A DNA stretch of 64,000 nt from Phlebotomus papatasi (Eukaryota; Arthropoda; Insecta; Diptera; Psychodidae), in assembly GCF_024763615.1 (NCBI RefSeq), contig NC_077223.1:67580627-67644626 (forward strand), in the 5' to 3' direction. Under the pieces are notes generated by a model that did no database searches, was not told the DNA's origin, and saw only the letters and a list, made by a program, of their open reading frames with translations. The position numbers and the translations under genes are program-made. Position 1 is the first letter of the stretch. Each line of letters starts with the position of its first letter. This document shows positions 40,101-46,766 of this stretch, piece by piece.

Positions 40101-43100
40101 CATTTTTGATACTTGTCACATAATTCCACGGCTGAAAATTGATGAGATTAACTAGCTCACTTGTCGTGTGTGTATAATATATAATTCATTTCTTTCCTGG
40201 TATTACAGATCAAATAAAATCTATCTGAAAATAACTGAAAGAGTTCATGACAAATTTTATTCGTAAAAAAATCATTTGCAACGTAACACGTCAACAGAAT
40301 CATAAAAAAATAGAAATGAAAATGCTTGTTTCATTCTATTTAATGAAAATTATTTCTAGATTTATGATAAATGATAACCAGCTGGAGGCACTTTTTGAAA
40401 TGAAAGCCTCCCTGTAGTTTTTTCTTAATCTTTTGTAAACTTTTTTAATTAAATTTTCACCACATTTTATAGAGAATTTTTTTGACAGACTTTTATTGTT
40501 GCGATTAAAAAATTACCACCATCCCCCCCATGTGTAACTTATGGTTTCGAAATTTTTAATGTTCTAACATATTAACCCTTTAAGGACTCTGGAGTTTCTG
40601 GTAGACCAATAAAAAATTCTTTTACTGCTCGAACTCCACAGAAAGAACAGTAGGGAAAAGTGTCCATGCTTCACACGGTCCCAAGCTTTATAATGACTAA
40701 ATTTTTCCTATGTTTTTCAATAAATAAGACTCATCGCACCCATATTTTAAAAACTAGGGGAAAGTGTGCTGTTTTTAATATATATTGCGGAGTCACATTT
40801 ATTCAGAAACATAGGAAAAGTTTAATCATTATATAGATTGGGACCGTGCAAAGGATGAACACTTTCCCTTATTGTGAGCTCGTTATACCAAAATGAATCA
40901 TTCTAATGCAATTTTGAAATAAATTTCTTAACACTAAATATTTAATTTAAGTCTTTAAGCTTGATTTATATTAGAAACAAAAGTTTAAATTCGCAAAACA
41001 TTTTTTAAAGTCCTTAACACTCTCAAAAAAATCTTTTTGAATGTATAAATTTACAATCGTATTTTTTCTCAAATTCTAGTTCATAAAACGATATTGTCAC
41101 AAAATTGTTTTATCGATTCCGAAGTCGTTAGCATTCGAATACAAGAAATTGTGCTAAATTTCGAACATATTACTCCTAAACTAAAATGTTCTAGTTTCGA
41201 AATCTATTTTTTTTTAAAGAAAATTAATTTTGTTGGTACTTTTTTATAAGCGTGGATAAACCCTTAACCCTTTAACGACGCGACACTTTTTACGGACTGA
41301 AAATCAACAATAAAAAAATAAACTTAAGAAACATAATCAATCATAAGTCTTACATCTAACTTTGGAAAGTTCAACAGAGTGTGATTCGGTGTATTTTGCC
41401 CCTCTATGAACGATAGGGACAAAAATAGCCCAAAAATTTAAGTAATTTTTCTGACAATACCAATGAATAATATTTTTCGCTTTAGTGAAAAATATTACGT
41501 ATGAGTATTGTAGTTTTTATTGCCAAAAGGGTTTTGTTTAAGAAAAATTGGAAGTTTAAAAAATAATTAAAATCAATTATGAATTTGAGAATTTAAAAAT
41601 TTGTCATTTTTGAGCTTAAATATTTACTATATAGCAAATAGCCAGAGACTTGCAAAAAATATTTTAGATTAGTAGTCAGGAAAAAATATTTTCTTTAGGG
41701 GACACCGGTGTTCCAATCGTCCTTAAAGGATTAAAAAGTACCTACATTGAAAAACAAGGTTTTCAAAAATAACAAGAAAAGTGTGTCAAAATGCGAAACA
41801 ATATTCTTTCGAAAAAATTTTAACAAAGATCTGTTTGTTTCTTAACAAACTTTTTTTCAAAGTAATTTATCATATTGTTTCTCTAACATTACTCTTAATA
41901 CACACATTTTAAATTGAACACAATACAATATTAATTTGTGTGTCGAACACAAAGATTCTTTGAAACACCTTTTGACTTTCCGGAACTCTTCCAAAGATTT
42001 TTCAAAGTCTCTCAGTTCGTAGAGGCGGTAGACAATGCTCTTTTGTTTCTTTAGCAATATGCAACCTCTACAGGTTGAATGAAATTAAAATTTTATACAA
42101 TTTTGAGAAATAGAAAGTGTCCGATATTGCAAAATGTTCGAAAGGAGAATGGTCAAGTCCGGTCCCGGAATCGCCACGAATGGGACCTATGTCATTGGAT
42201 AGACATTAGTATAGGTAACAACTTTTGTTCTGGGATCAATGTTCTAAACCATGGAGGAACAGTTCTAGAGCATAAAAACTATTTTGTACAATGATGAAGA
42301 ATGATCAAAAGTATATGGGCGCTGGTTCATCTTTATACAAAGATTAGAGTAGACGCATTTTGAAGATATTGATATAAGGTTGAGAAAAATGCCGGGACCC
42401 TGGACTATAAACGCTGGGAGTTCTTGTAAAAAAGGTCTTTATCCTTCCGAAATATCGCTGTTTTGACAATGAATTATACAAGAACTGCTTAACTGATCTT
42501 GATGAAATTCGGTATAGGGTCACTGTATGTTTTAAACTTCTTATTTATGCATACCACCCCGTCCCTCCACCCTCCGTTCTGGTAGCCCTCATACAAAATG
42601 GGGACACTTTGCCTTATAACTCCTTTCTAAGACGATGTAGAAAGCTGATATTCAACAAGGGAACAAAACTTATGGAAGACTTTTCAACCATGCATGTTAA
42701 CCCGCTCCTACACCATCCCTTATAGTAATCCTATACAAAATGAGAGAATTTTGACCTCTTTTCTGAGAAGAAGTAGTTAGTTTGTAAAAAAAATGAAAAA
42801 AATAATAACTAATAACGTTAACAATAATTTTCTAGATTATATATGCATTTATAGACATCTAGTCGAATTACAACTTTCTGCCTCCTCTTAGAAAGGAGTT
42901 ATAAGGTAAAATAGTCTTATTTTGTATGGGGGCTACCAGAAGGGGTGATGGACGAAGAGTTTGGTCAGTATGGTTAAAGAGTCTTCTTTAAGCCTTGTTC
43001 CCATGCTGTATTTCAACTTTCTATCTTTTCTCAGAAAGGAGTTATAAGGTGAAATGCTCTCATTTTGTATGAGGGCTAGCAGAAAGGGGGACAGAGGAGG

Positions 43101-46100
43101 GAGATATTATACATGGTTTAAAAGTATTCCCTAAGCTCTGTTCCCTTGTCGAATTTCAGCTTTCTACCTCCTCTTAGAAATGAGTTATAAGGTAAAACGC
43201 CCCCATTTTGTATGGGGGCTATCAGAATGGAGGGTGGGGGGGGGGGGGTGATATGCATGAATAAAAACTTTAAGTCATACAGTGACCCTATACCGAATTT
43301 CATCAAGATCACTTTAGCCGTTCTTGCGTAATTTGTTGTCAAAACAGCGATTTTTCGAAAGAATAAAGGCATTTTTACAAGAACTCCCAGCGTTTATCGT
43401 CCTGGGTCCCGGCTATTTTTCAATCTTATATCAGTACCTACAAAATGCCCAACGCACAATAACTTTTGTTTTGTAAACATGTTTTTGACATTTCAATGAG
43501 AGTGAATGAAACATAAATCTAGTTGTCTCGTTTTCTCTCATAGGAAATTTTGAAAACATATTTACAAACAAAAGTTATTGTGCGTTGGACAAAATGCGCC
43601 TACTCTCGTTTGTGGCGATTCCGGGACCAGCGTCCATATAGTTTTGACCATTCTCCTTTAACACAATTCCCTTATTGCAACTTTCATTTTGTTTTTCAAA
43701 GTAAAACTTCAATTCTGTCAAAAATTAGGCGCAGGGAGTTTGATTCCAAAAAAAAAGAATTTATGTTCAATATTGACAACTTTTTTTTTGTAAAAAAGCA
43801 AAAAAAAACTATATTCAAAGCTTGGTGCTTTCAGGAACTGACCATGTGACCCTACTGTGAAATTATATTGTATAGCCCTAAATAGACTTAGGTCATAATC
43901 CTAAGCTCTCAATGTATCATAGTTTCGGCTAATCCTTTCCTGTCAAATTGTACAGATTAAACTCTCGAGGATCGGCCTGAGTCTATTTTGATCTTAACTG
44001 GTTTAATCCTGCCTAGGGTAGAATAGCCTAATTCAGAACCTTCTCCAAAGTGGTAATTTTTCACAGCCCCATAAGGGGGAAATACTGATTTTTTCTTACA
44101 AAGACAGTACTGCAAAATTTTTATTTATAATTTTGTCTATAGGCAAGGTAGGGCTATTTTGAGGAGTAGGCCTACATTGATATCCGATTTTTTCGCATAT
44201 TTCTAAAAGAATCTTTGCCTTACAATTATTTTATTTAGCTCCACAATATTGTTCTGTAGGGCTAAAGGACACTACGTTAAAGCCCAGTTTTCTCTGGAAA
44301 TATGCGAACAACCGTAGGGGGAAGTTGGGCATCTTTGAAATTTTGGATTTTTCACCTATTTGAAAAATCCAAAAAAAAATTGAAAATTGAGCCATATTAT
44401 AATGTAATTTAGCTTCTCAATCTATTTGTGTGCAGCTAAATTATATCATGATAAAGCTCAATTTTATTTAAATTAGGTGAAAAATCCCAATTTCAAAGGT
44501 GCCCCACTTTCAAAAGTGCCCCACTTCCCCCTATATCAAAGTAGCCATACCTCCCTTATGCCACAATCTTGTACCGGTTTCAGATCTGAGGTTTAGTGAT
44601 ATGGTTTAACATTTTTAATTTCTTTTAGAAGAAAATTATTGAGGATTAGAAAAAAGGGCAAATAATTGCATTTTTTAACTCTTTCGCGTCTTTAGGGTCA
44701 TATATGACCCGGGGAAAAAAGTTTCTTTTTGGCTATTTACATTAATTGAAATCTAACTGGAGTGTTGAGAAAATGAGCCAAGAATCTTACATCCTTCTAT
44801 TATGATGTCGTGCACGAACAGATAGATTTCAATTAATGTAAATACCCAAAAAAAACTTTTTTCCCCGAGTCATGACATTACCCTAAAGACGCGAAAGAGT
44901 TAAAGGAACTAGAATTGCTTGTTATTTGGGATTTCGAGACTTTTAGAAACTGGACTAAGTCCCTAGTCTGAAACTCATTGTATTGCCTGATAAATACGCT
45001 TTAGATAAATTAAAAATCTGTTCACATTTAAAGTTTAATAAGAAAAAATCCATTTGGAACGTGTTCTGAATTAGACTATTCTACACGGTAAAAACTTTTG
45101 GACACTGACCAAAACATTGGAACAAGTTTTTCTTGGAACAAATTTTTTTGGAATCGATTTGTACCTAGAAAAGATATTTTTTGTTCCAAAAAGTTTTTTT
45201 TTTACAGTTTTGTTACGAAATATAGTTACAATTTTATTAGAGTTTTCTTTTGGAACCGTTTAGATACGGTGAAATGTCTACAAATTTGAGTTGATTTCGT
45301 TTTATACAAATTTGTTCCCGAAATTTGGAACGGAATTTGTTGCACTCGGCTGTTTTGTTCCCACTGTCAGGAACAAATTGGTACATATTTTTTATAACAA
45401 TATTATTCCTACATCTGTAACATATTTGTTCCAAAAATTTTCGGTGTCCGTGGACGAGGTAATTTTTGGAACGAAATTGTTACTCATATGGGGAATCTTT
45501 TTGTTCCCATTGTCAAGAACAAATCCGTGTAAGTGATTTCGTCTTACAGTTAAGGCCTATACTTCAGTCGAGATGGATTTCAGTAGCGAAAGTTCATAAG
45601 GAACATCAAATAAAAAATCAACTTAAGAGTATTTTACACAGGCGCGTGTATGACAAAATCATCAGCGAGTTCTGGCAGCAGGAGAGGAAGGGAATCTCGA
45701 ATTAAAAAAGTGAAACCATGTAGCACGAAAATTGCCACAGATTTGGCGTCCTCCTCGCTTCGGCGGTGGCGGGTGACTGAGTGTGAGAGGAGGAGGGATA
45801 CGGTTTTATACTAGACGAGCTATTTATTGAAACAAATTCGTTACTAATATTGGGTATCTTTTAGAGTCTCGTAAAATGAATAAGATTATGCCAAAAATTA
45901 TCGTGTCCGTGGACGAGCTAATTTTTGGAACAAATATGTGCCGAAATTTTTTACCGTGTACCCTAATATATTTGATTCTAAACAAGGAAAGAAAATAAAT
46001 TTTACTTTACTAATTGACTCAGCAGATTCCTTAAATATTTTATTCCATTGTTTCTCCTGACTTTCTTATCACAGAGTTGTCACTCTCTCTTTTGGATACC

Positions 46101-46766
46101 GCGAGCACAAAGGTTTCAGCTGTGAATTGTGAATTGCTCAACTCAACCCATTGAGAGATATGACGACTGACCTATATCTCTGTTGCTCCTCGAGAACTTT
46201 TCGATAATCTCTGGGCAAGTCTGTCGAATTCCCAGAAATGAGAAAAAGAACAGATTCCCCCACTCAAGTCGTTATCAAAAGAGCACGTCAGTGGCTATAA
46301 AATGGGCCTATGAAATACCTGACCATGATATTCTATAGCTCTGGCAGAGCTCATTGATCTCACGCGCTTTTCCACCAAAGTGCTGGCCTGTGGGGGAAAT
46401 TTGGGGCAAACACAAAATGCCGCTCTGACCATGAATGGAAGTGCGTTTCTGTGTTGGAAAATTTCATGAAAACTAACGTGGTCATGATTGTTAAGAGACA
46501 ATTTTCTGTGATTTTTCAGGCTTCCCAGATGGAAAGTCACTGAAGATTGGGCACCATGGAATTGTGTTTGTCTCACGGAGACAGAAGCAAGGGCTCATGT
46601 TGGGATTCAACACCTCCATCGGGTGTACGAGAAGAACTTCCTGCAGGATGTCCAGGGAAAGAATTCCCTAGGATTGACAGCCTTTAGGAAACTGAAGGAA
46701 GTGGACTTTGACTTTGTGGAGTCCGGAGAGTGGTGGAATGTAGGCTTAGACGGAAAGACTGTCTAA
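6464..46766 (+). CDS. IQUB: IQ motif and ubiquitin-like domain-containing protein (five coding exons)
   Basis: Joining 6464-7150, 28165-28714, 35138-35437, 35580-35880 and 46520-46766 gives an uninterrupted frame of 694 codons plus stop; every junction is GT-AG with matching phase. Domains in order: a Ser/Thr-rich N-terminus (residues 1-30), a ubiquitin-like fold (about 52-124), a RETQT-type linker (just past 210), an IQ motif (around 276-290), a coiled-coil-rich helical region, a C-x2-C-x20-C-x2-C knuckle (Cys520, 523, 544, 547) and a C-terminal PWNC block typical of IQUB. The human protein is about 790 aa, so this one is slightly short but looks complete. IQUB is known as a radial-spoke-associated axonemal protein of sperm flagella; the same role here is inferred. 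Introns of 21 kb, 6.4 kb and 10.6 kb are swollen by transposons. The first intron also hosts an odorant receptor gene. Confidence 0.9.
7655..8066. mobile_element. MITE, GGGTAAGTGTG family (copy 2)
   Basis: A 412-bp relative of the element at 3518-3946, in the first IQUB intron. It is flanked by TA, with the same inverted termini and the same internal order of motifs, but is more diverged than the duplicate pair. Confidence 0.75.
8641..8860 (+). repeat. Tandem repeat, about 41 bp, five to six units
   Basis: Units beginning TGGAGCACGATACTG and ending TTTCATTGGCT repeat with a period near 41 bp and gradual divergence. It lies in the subterminal part of the palindromic element. A related single unit appears at about 8466. 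The other end of the element has a different tandem array. Confidence 0.8.
9060..9132 (-). other. tRNA-like segment at the outer end of the left arm
   Basis: Read on the minus strand this contains TGGCACAATGGATAAGG, a good match to a tRNA A box and D arm of the tRNA-Arg style, followed by a CTCGCAACCGAG hairpin. The T arm and B box are degenerate (GGTGATCAATTCCC), and the anticodon stem does not pair well as a canonical tRNA. It is probably a decayed tRNA or a tRNA-derived promoter, mirrored at 19080-19140. Confidence 0.35.
10955..11757 (+). pseudogene. Broken left-arm copy of the unknown ~250-aa element protein
   Basis: This is the mirror copy of the intact gene at 16448-17191. The first part reads to a stop at about 11249, with the frame shifted near 11210, and the second part reopens from about 11350 to a stop at 11757. 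Long stretches are identical in protein to the right-arm gene. In the intact arm the predicted product lacks these breaks, so this copy has lost coding function. Confidence 0.8.
12222..12755. mobile_element. Palindromic MITE inserted in the left arm
   Basis: A 534-bp insertion present in the left arm and absent from the right arm, whose uninterrupted site reads CTGCATCAAAATATTTTC near 15955. Its termini are GTAGCCGAATTTTACAATAT and the inverse, and the inverted repeats extend for roughly 130 bp. A target duplication is not clear. It has no coding capacity; an open frame inside it is a by-product of the palindrome. Confidence 0.8.
13119..13514 (-). CDS. BIR-less IAP-type RING finger protein (left-arm copy, N-terminally shorter)
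   Basis: 131 codons from an ATG at 13514. The product is nearly identical to residues 35-165 of the right-arm protein (15099-15596). Its start codon corresponds to Met35 of that protein; the sequence encoding the first 34 residues is missing because the arm homology ends near 13527. All eight RING metal ligands (C3HC4) are intact. A Ser replaces the Pro between the last two ligands. The C-terminal TRIYFS tail is kept. Whether this copy is expressed is unknown. Confidence 0.65.
   Translation of the reverse strand: MIGLLYENKNEILRRGVVEKISRKMKNGKCMTILEKKQLMVQFFNTNDENTTDNLFEIFFDDQILDCDNVEAEYDIVQQSHKICKICYNNEYDTAFLPCGHVAACQGCASKTRHCSICREPYVETTRIYFS
13528..14445 (+). other. Unique centre of the palindrome, non-coding part
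   Basis: This region is not part of the inverted arms. It contains a G-run near 13722-13735 and a stretch at about 13545-13600 resembling the core of the element at 38227-38589. It also holds two diverged direct copies of a ~150-bp unit (about 13913-14058 and 14122-14268), each running from GAAACATGT to TTGCACGTGTG. I see no supported gene before the ATG at 14446. Confidence 0.55.
14446..14926 (+). CDS. Unknown acidic protein in the centre of the element
   Basis: The long frame from 14513 to the stop at 14926 has no good internal start near its beginning. It is preceded by TTTTGCAG, a 3' splice site. An ATG at 14446-14448 is followed at once by GTGAGT, a strong 5' splice site. Removing 14449-14512 (64 nt) gives ATG joined in frame to TTTTTGATA and a product of about 138 aa. 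It is rich in Glu, Lys and Ser with an acidic C-terminus ending in a Ser-rich tail, and a helical middle. AATAAA follows at 14944. I recognise no domain. The RING gene follows on the same strand. The splice model is inferred. Confidence 0.55.
15099..15596 (+). CDS. BIR-less IAP-type RING finger protein (right-arm, full copy)
   Basis: 165 codons from ATG 15099 to TGA. Residues 118-152 form a C-x2-C-x11-C-x-H-x3-C-x2-C-x6-C-x2-C RING with the LPCGH and CPICRE blocks of inhibitor-of-apoptosis proteins. The C-terminal TTRIYFS resembles the conserved hydrophobic tail IAP RINGs need to dimerise. The N-terminal 115 residues are helical, charged and without a BIR fold. By family knowledge such RINGs act as E3 ubiquitin ligases. 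A role in blocking host apoptosis or regulating element proteins is inference. Residues 1-34 lie in the unique centre; the rest is in the palindrome arm. AATAAA signals lie just downstream (about 15659). Confidence 0.8.
   Translation: MSTYSLRQLAEALAKDKSESDLVHLILHKKSIAQMIELIHENNNEILRRGVVEKISRKMKNGKSMTILEKKQLMVQFFNTNDENTIDNLFEIFFGDQILDCDNVEAEYDIVQQSHKICKICYNNEYDTAFLPCGHVAACQGCASKTRHCPICREPYVETTRIYFS
16217..16243. repeat. 27-bp hairpin insertion
   Basis: GGTGTGATT, a short loop and AATCACACC form a perfect 9-bp stem. The left arm shows the empty site (read in the same direction: CAAATATGTTG). The filled site reads CAAATA, hairpin, ATATGTTG, consistent with a 3-bp ATA duplication. A second copy stands alone at about 60361-60386. 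Confidence 0.7.
16448..17191 (-). CDS. Unknown ~247-aa protein of the palindromic element (intact copy)
   Basis: An open frame of 247 codons from ATG 17191 (in-frame GTG at 17248 gives 266) to TAA at 16448. The N-terminus is charged (METKERSH...), the middle holds a WDG...FTQNTW block, and the C-terminal half has an alternation of ISL/LNI-type strands with an EFxKLMLLSEFI helix. It ends in a Ser/Asn-rich tail. I do not recognise the family. The C-terminal strand-helix pattern loosely recalls PC4-like single-strand-binding folds, but this is too weak to claim. It converges with the RING gene. A polyadenylation signal on this strand lies near 16408. Confidence 0.65.
   Translation of the reverse strand: METKERSHQVPNVMKAKQHFNKYNLDPAVELRKDEEQYARNRQQNTTPELLNAYTYFLNRTCTLFITIGFSPENFSPVAKICAVSYWDGIDAVEFTQNTWTTFCANEQTLRKLLGEDAGKDDANMELELLNIQLDNCVNIRSYCAVENSELLILSQNNGIDRLSLNIAEFEKLMLLSEFINATLIYNSSVQWYVQEYFERYSNVCKSLGVQRLENSNFSNSNTFDPPVNYFRLFHEIPFVASKSNIS
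17249..19079. other. Outer non-coding part of the right arm
   Basis: AT-rich DNA mirrored at 9133-10950. The open frames here are short and not conserved between the two arms (stop positions differ), so no gene is called. Several poly-T/poly-A runs and GCATGCAAAT-like motifs are present. Confidence 0.6.
19080..19140 (+). other. tRNA-like segment at the outer end of the right arm
   Basis: Mirror of 9060-9132: TGGCATAATGGATAAGG (A-box and D-arm like), then GGACTCGCAACCGAGAGGTC. The B-box region is poor. Conservation of the A-box half in both arms is notable, but a functional tRNA is not supported. Confidence 0.35.
19240..19445 (+). repeat. AAAATGGCGG-rich degenerate tandem array
   Basis: The motif AAAATGGCGGNN recurs about a dozen times at roughly 17-23 bp spacing. 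It lies just outside the long arm, within the subterminal part of the element. Confidence 0.75.
19486..19606 (+). repeat. 18-bp tandem repeat, about seven units
   Basis: Units of the form CATCACATCATCGTGCTT repeat head to tail with point changes. The frame through them is a repeat artefact (LHHIIV-type peptide). Confidence 0.85.
19818..21088. other. IQUB intron 1, no gene; dispersed repeat pieces
   Basis: Contains two stretches (about 19985-20115 and 20695-20760) related to a dispersed repeat also seen near 2930-3240, 30245-30430 and 44930-44990, recognisable by TTCGGGAACTGGGCTAAAT. No supported coding sequence. Confidence 0.5.
22783..24300 (+). ncRNA. Predicted four-exon polyadenylated transcript
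   Basis: A TCAGTC initiator at 22783 is followed by well-formed splice sites in order: 5' site GTAAGT near 22960; exon 23141-23280 (after TTTTTCAAG, before GTAAGA); exon 23539-23646 (after TTCGCAG, before GTAAGT); and a last exon from 24003 (after CTTTCAG) with AATAAA at 24281. The regular placement suggests a real transcription unit, possibly a long non-coding RNA, possibly translated (see 23206-23604). It lies in the sense orientation within IQUB intron 1 and upstream of the odorant receptor. It has no similarity I recognise. Confidence 0.4.
23206..23604 (+). CDS. 46-codon ORF spanning two predicted exons
   Basis: ATG at 23206 gives 25 codons to the exon end at 23280. Splicing to 23539 continues in the same frame for 21 codons to TGA at 23602-23604. 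The product would be small and basic, with an SKGRKSAKHN segment in its second half. Frame continuity across the intron is suggestive but could be chance for so short an ORF. No signal peptide or known domain is apparent. Confidence 0.3.
25089..26286 (+). CDS. Odorant receptor, 7tm_6 family
   Basis: Two exons, 25089-25513 and 25578-26286, joined across a 64-nt intron (GTATAT ... TTTTACAG) give 377 codons, the usual size for insect odorant receptors. Multiple hydrophobic segments are visible. The C-terminal part has the family signature: an L-E-Y-F-H-C block, then LYxTKWYEM, a DKMxLLMMM stretch, NPFSLKAAGMYEIN, and a final FxxVIKFCFSF helix. These receptors form ligand-gated cation channels with Orco in olfactory neuron dendrites and have an inverted topology; this is family knowledge. 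It is complete and nested in the same orientation inside IQUB intron 1. AATAAA occurs near 26507. The ligand cannot be inferred. Confidence 0.85.
26287..28164. other. Receptor 3' flank and end of IQUB intron 1
   Basis: No gene seen. A diverged copy of the CGGGATTTTGGCTTT repeat family lies near 27505-27560 (compare 38227-38589). A repeat with GCTCGGGTCAAGGGGC lies around 27360. The intron ends at the weakish acceptor AATTTTAAG before 28165. Confidence 0.5.
28165..28714 (+). CDS. IQUB: IQUB exon 2 (IQ motif)
   Basis: Opens after TTTTAAG and ends GGCTACAGAA before GTAAGTG (phase 1). The frame is open from the acceptor through GACACCAATCGA. It encodes the conserved YITSDEM lead-in, then the IQ motif (IQKNFRLYLWRKR), which by family knowledge can bind calmodulin-like proteins, then a charged helical region with the TCPRTKEDFELLY block. 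Confidence 0.9.
28715..31270. other. IQUB intron 2, first part, no gene
   Basis: AT-rich sequence with a MITE at 29741-30003 and a fragment of the TTCGGGAACTGGG-type dispersed repeat near 30245-30430. The only longer frame, at 30988-31206, has no recognisable features and no conserved context. Confidence 0.5.
29741..30003. mobile_element. Palindromic MITE
   Basis: GGCTCCAGCACACCTTTT and the inverse near 29985-30003 bound a ~263-bp palindrome whose arms share AAATTTCATGAAGTC and ACATGTTTTGCATATG in inverted orientation. No coding sequence. Confidence 0.7.
31271..31629. mobile_element. MITE, GGGTAAGTGTG family, reversed and incomplete
   Basis: Begins GGGTAAGTGTACCAAATT after TA. The order of motifs is the reverse of 3518-3946. 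The far terminus is replaced by the CACTGAGA-family element that starts at 31630, so that second element (or a deletion with it) removed the end. Confidence 0.7.
31630..31883. mobile_element. MITE, CACTGAGA family (inverted orientation)
   Basis: Termini CACTAAGAG and TCTCAGTG, with interior the reverse complement of 1262-1515. It sits at the truncated end of the preceding MITE. No clear TA duplication on the left. Confidence 0.7.
32172..32254. mobile_element. 83-bp MITE with Stowaway-like termini
   Basis: TA, then CTCCCTCTGTCCCG, and at the other end CGGGACAGAAGGAG, then TA. Inside, AAGTCGTAC and GTACGACTT extend the palindrome. The terminal sequence closely resembles the CTCCCTCCGT terminus known from Stowaway (Tc1/mariner-derived) MITEs of plants. 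Confidence 0.75.
32784..32939. mobile_element. MITE, GGGGAAGTGGGGCA family (copy 1)
   Basis: Bounded by TA, with imperfect inverted ends GCGGGAAGTGGGGCAC and GTGTCCCACTTCCCCC. The interior has inverted CCCAATTTCAAA segments. A relative is at 44317-44531. Confidence 0.65.
33583..33971 (+). pseudogene. piggyBac transposase remnant, internally deleted
   Basis: An acidic N-terminal stretch is readable with a frameshift (DDNFVLNESDK...). It is followed almost at once by the C-terminal cysteine-rich domain (33825-33971): C-x2-C, then C-x-C-x2-C with IYLC and a final Cys, ending at TAA. The catalytic DDD core is absent. In typical piggyBac proteins these parts are separated by about 400 residues, so the middle has been deleted. 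It cannot encode an active transposase. Confidence 0.65.
34114..34755 (+). mobile_element. 5'-truncated non-LTR retrotransposon (3' end of ORF2)
   Basis: The frame to the TAG at 34721 encodes the C-terminal part of a reverse-transcriptase protein: EKFKYLGVLFTSDGR, then PILTYGHEIW, an arginine-rich stretch with LRWYGHVQRM and RGRPRTRW. It ends in a short (TGAA)n tail. A 12-bp direct duplication, AATATATTATAT, stands at 34102-34113 and 34756-34767, showing target-primed insertion into the piggyBac element. The tail type suggests an RTE-like clade, not certain. The polymerase core and endonuclease are missing. Confidence 0.85.
35138..35437 (+). CDS. IQUB: IQUB exon 3
   Basis: Follows GTCTTACAG and ends CCCAAAA before GTGAGT (phases 1 and 1). 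Encodes the conserved NQLIEMDTIRSQR start and a helical segment with the LRKH/HPKDLENLHQR-like pattern of IQUB. Bases from 35212 on are also present at 1-226. Confidence 0.9.
35580..35880 (+). CDS. IQUB: IQUB exon 4 (cysteine knuckle)
   Basis: Follows TTTGGACAG and ends CTGAG before GTGAGT. It encodes TADDTRMC and the C-x2-C-x20-C-x2-C motif, likely a zinc knuckle, and then a helical RDERQRRALASYAFIIQEDD block. Splices in frame to 46520 as MELR-LPRW. Confidence 0.9.
36477..36729. mobile_element. MITE, CACTGAGA family (duplication partner of 1262-1515)
   Basis: Same insertion and flanks as the copy at 1262-1515, with a few changes, so it pre-dates the duplication. Confidence 0.75.
38227..38589. 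mobile_element. Non-autonomous element with 8-bp target duplication, present only in copy B
   Basis: AGTCCTAG occurs at 38219-38226 and again at 38590-38597. Copy A has a single AGTCCTAG at the matching place (about 3030). The 363-bp insert has multiple CCAAAATCCCGAA repeats near its left end and the inverse TTCGGGATTTTGG repeats near its right end, with a unique core. An 8-bp duplication is typical of hAT and related superfamilies. A decayed relative is near 27505-27560. Confidence 0.85.
39082..39501. mobile_element. MITE, GGGTAAGTGTG family (duplication partner of 3518-3946)
   Basis: Same insertion as in copy A, with small internal deletions. Confidence 0.8.
40653..40869. mobile_element. 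Palindromic MITE, GGGAAAAGTGTCC ends
   Basis: TA followed by GGGAAAAGTGTCCATGCTTC, and near the other end GATGAACACTTTCCCTTA. The arms also share CACGGTCCCAA in inverted form. No coding capacity. Confidence 0.6.
41268..41730. mobile_element. TTAA-flanked MITE related to the piggyBac element (inverted)
   Basis: TTAA at 41264-41267 and 41731-41734 flank ends CCCTTTAACGACG and CGTCCTTAAAGGA. Its interior is the reverse of 48196-48710. No transposase. Confidence 0.75.
42130..43665. mobile_element. Foldback element, about 1.5 kb
   Basis: The outer arms share AAAGGAGAATGGTCAA and GGTCCCGGAATCGCCAC in inverted orientation (42140-42180 against 43610-43660). Inner arms around 42385-42650 and 43130-43430 share AACGCTGGGAGTTCTTGTA, CGAAATTTC and a TACAAAATGGGG segment. 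Within it a unit of the form AAAGGAGTTATAAGG, then CATTTTGTATGAGGGCTA, recurs at least three times directly and twice inverted. No gene is evident. Confidence 0.65.
44317..44531. mobile_element. MITE, GGGGAAGTGGGGCA family (copy 2)
   Basis: Bounded by TA, with ends GGGGGAAGTTGGGCATC and GTGCCCCACTTCCCCC. The inner arms carry inverted GGATTTTTCACCTA segments. Confidence 0.7.
44679..44899. mobile_element. TTAA-flanked MITE, CTCTTTCGCGTC family (copy 1)
   Basis: TTAA on both sides, ends CTCTTTCGCGTCTTTAGGGT and the inverse, and a long internal inverted repeat built on TACATTAATTGAAATCTA. Nearly identical to 53500-53719, so the family moved recently. Confidence 0.85.
45084..45958. mobile_element. 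CACGGTAAAAA-ended element, 875 bp
   Basis: TA followed by CACGGTAAAAAC and, at the other end, TTTTTTACCGTG followed by TA. Contains repeated short motifs (GTTCC...GGAACAAAT) that create many small frames. A GC-rich patch is at about 45750-45810. A truncated copy is at 5854-6195. No transposase recognised. Confidence 0.65.
46520..46766 (+). CDS. IQUB: IQUB exon 5 (C-terminus)
   Basis: Follows TGATTTTTCAG. Encodes LPRWKVTEDWAPWNCVCLTE, the PWNC block characteristic of IQUB C-termini, then a helical tail ending WWNVGLDGKTV and TAA at 46764-46766. Phase agrees with exon 4. A polyadenylation signal AATAAA is near 46994. Confidence 0.9.

Larger units (their letters stand above)
35212..40585 (+). 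repeat. Segmental duplication, copy B
   Basis: Same-orientation partner of 1-5027. It contains the functional-looking IQUB exons 3 (part) and 4, two duplicated MITEs, and one additional transposon (38227-38589). It ends at TTAACCCTTTAAGG, after which the two copies have different sequence. Non-coding parts hold no gene. Confidence 0.9.
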
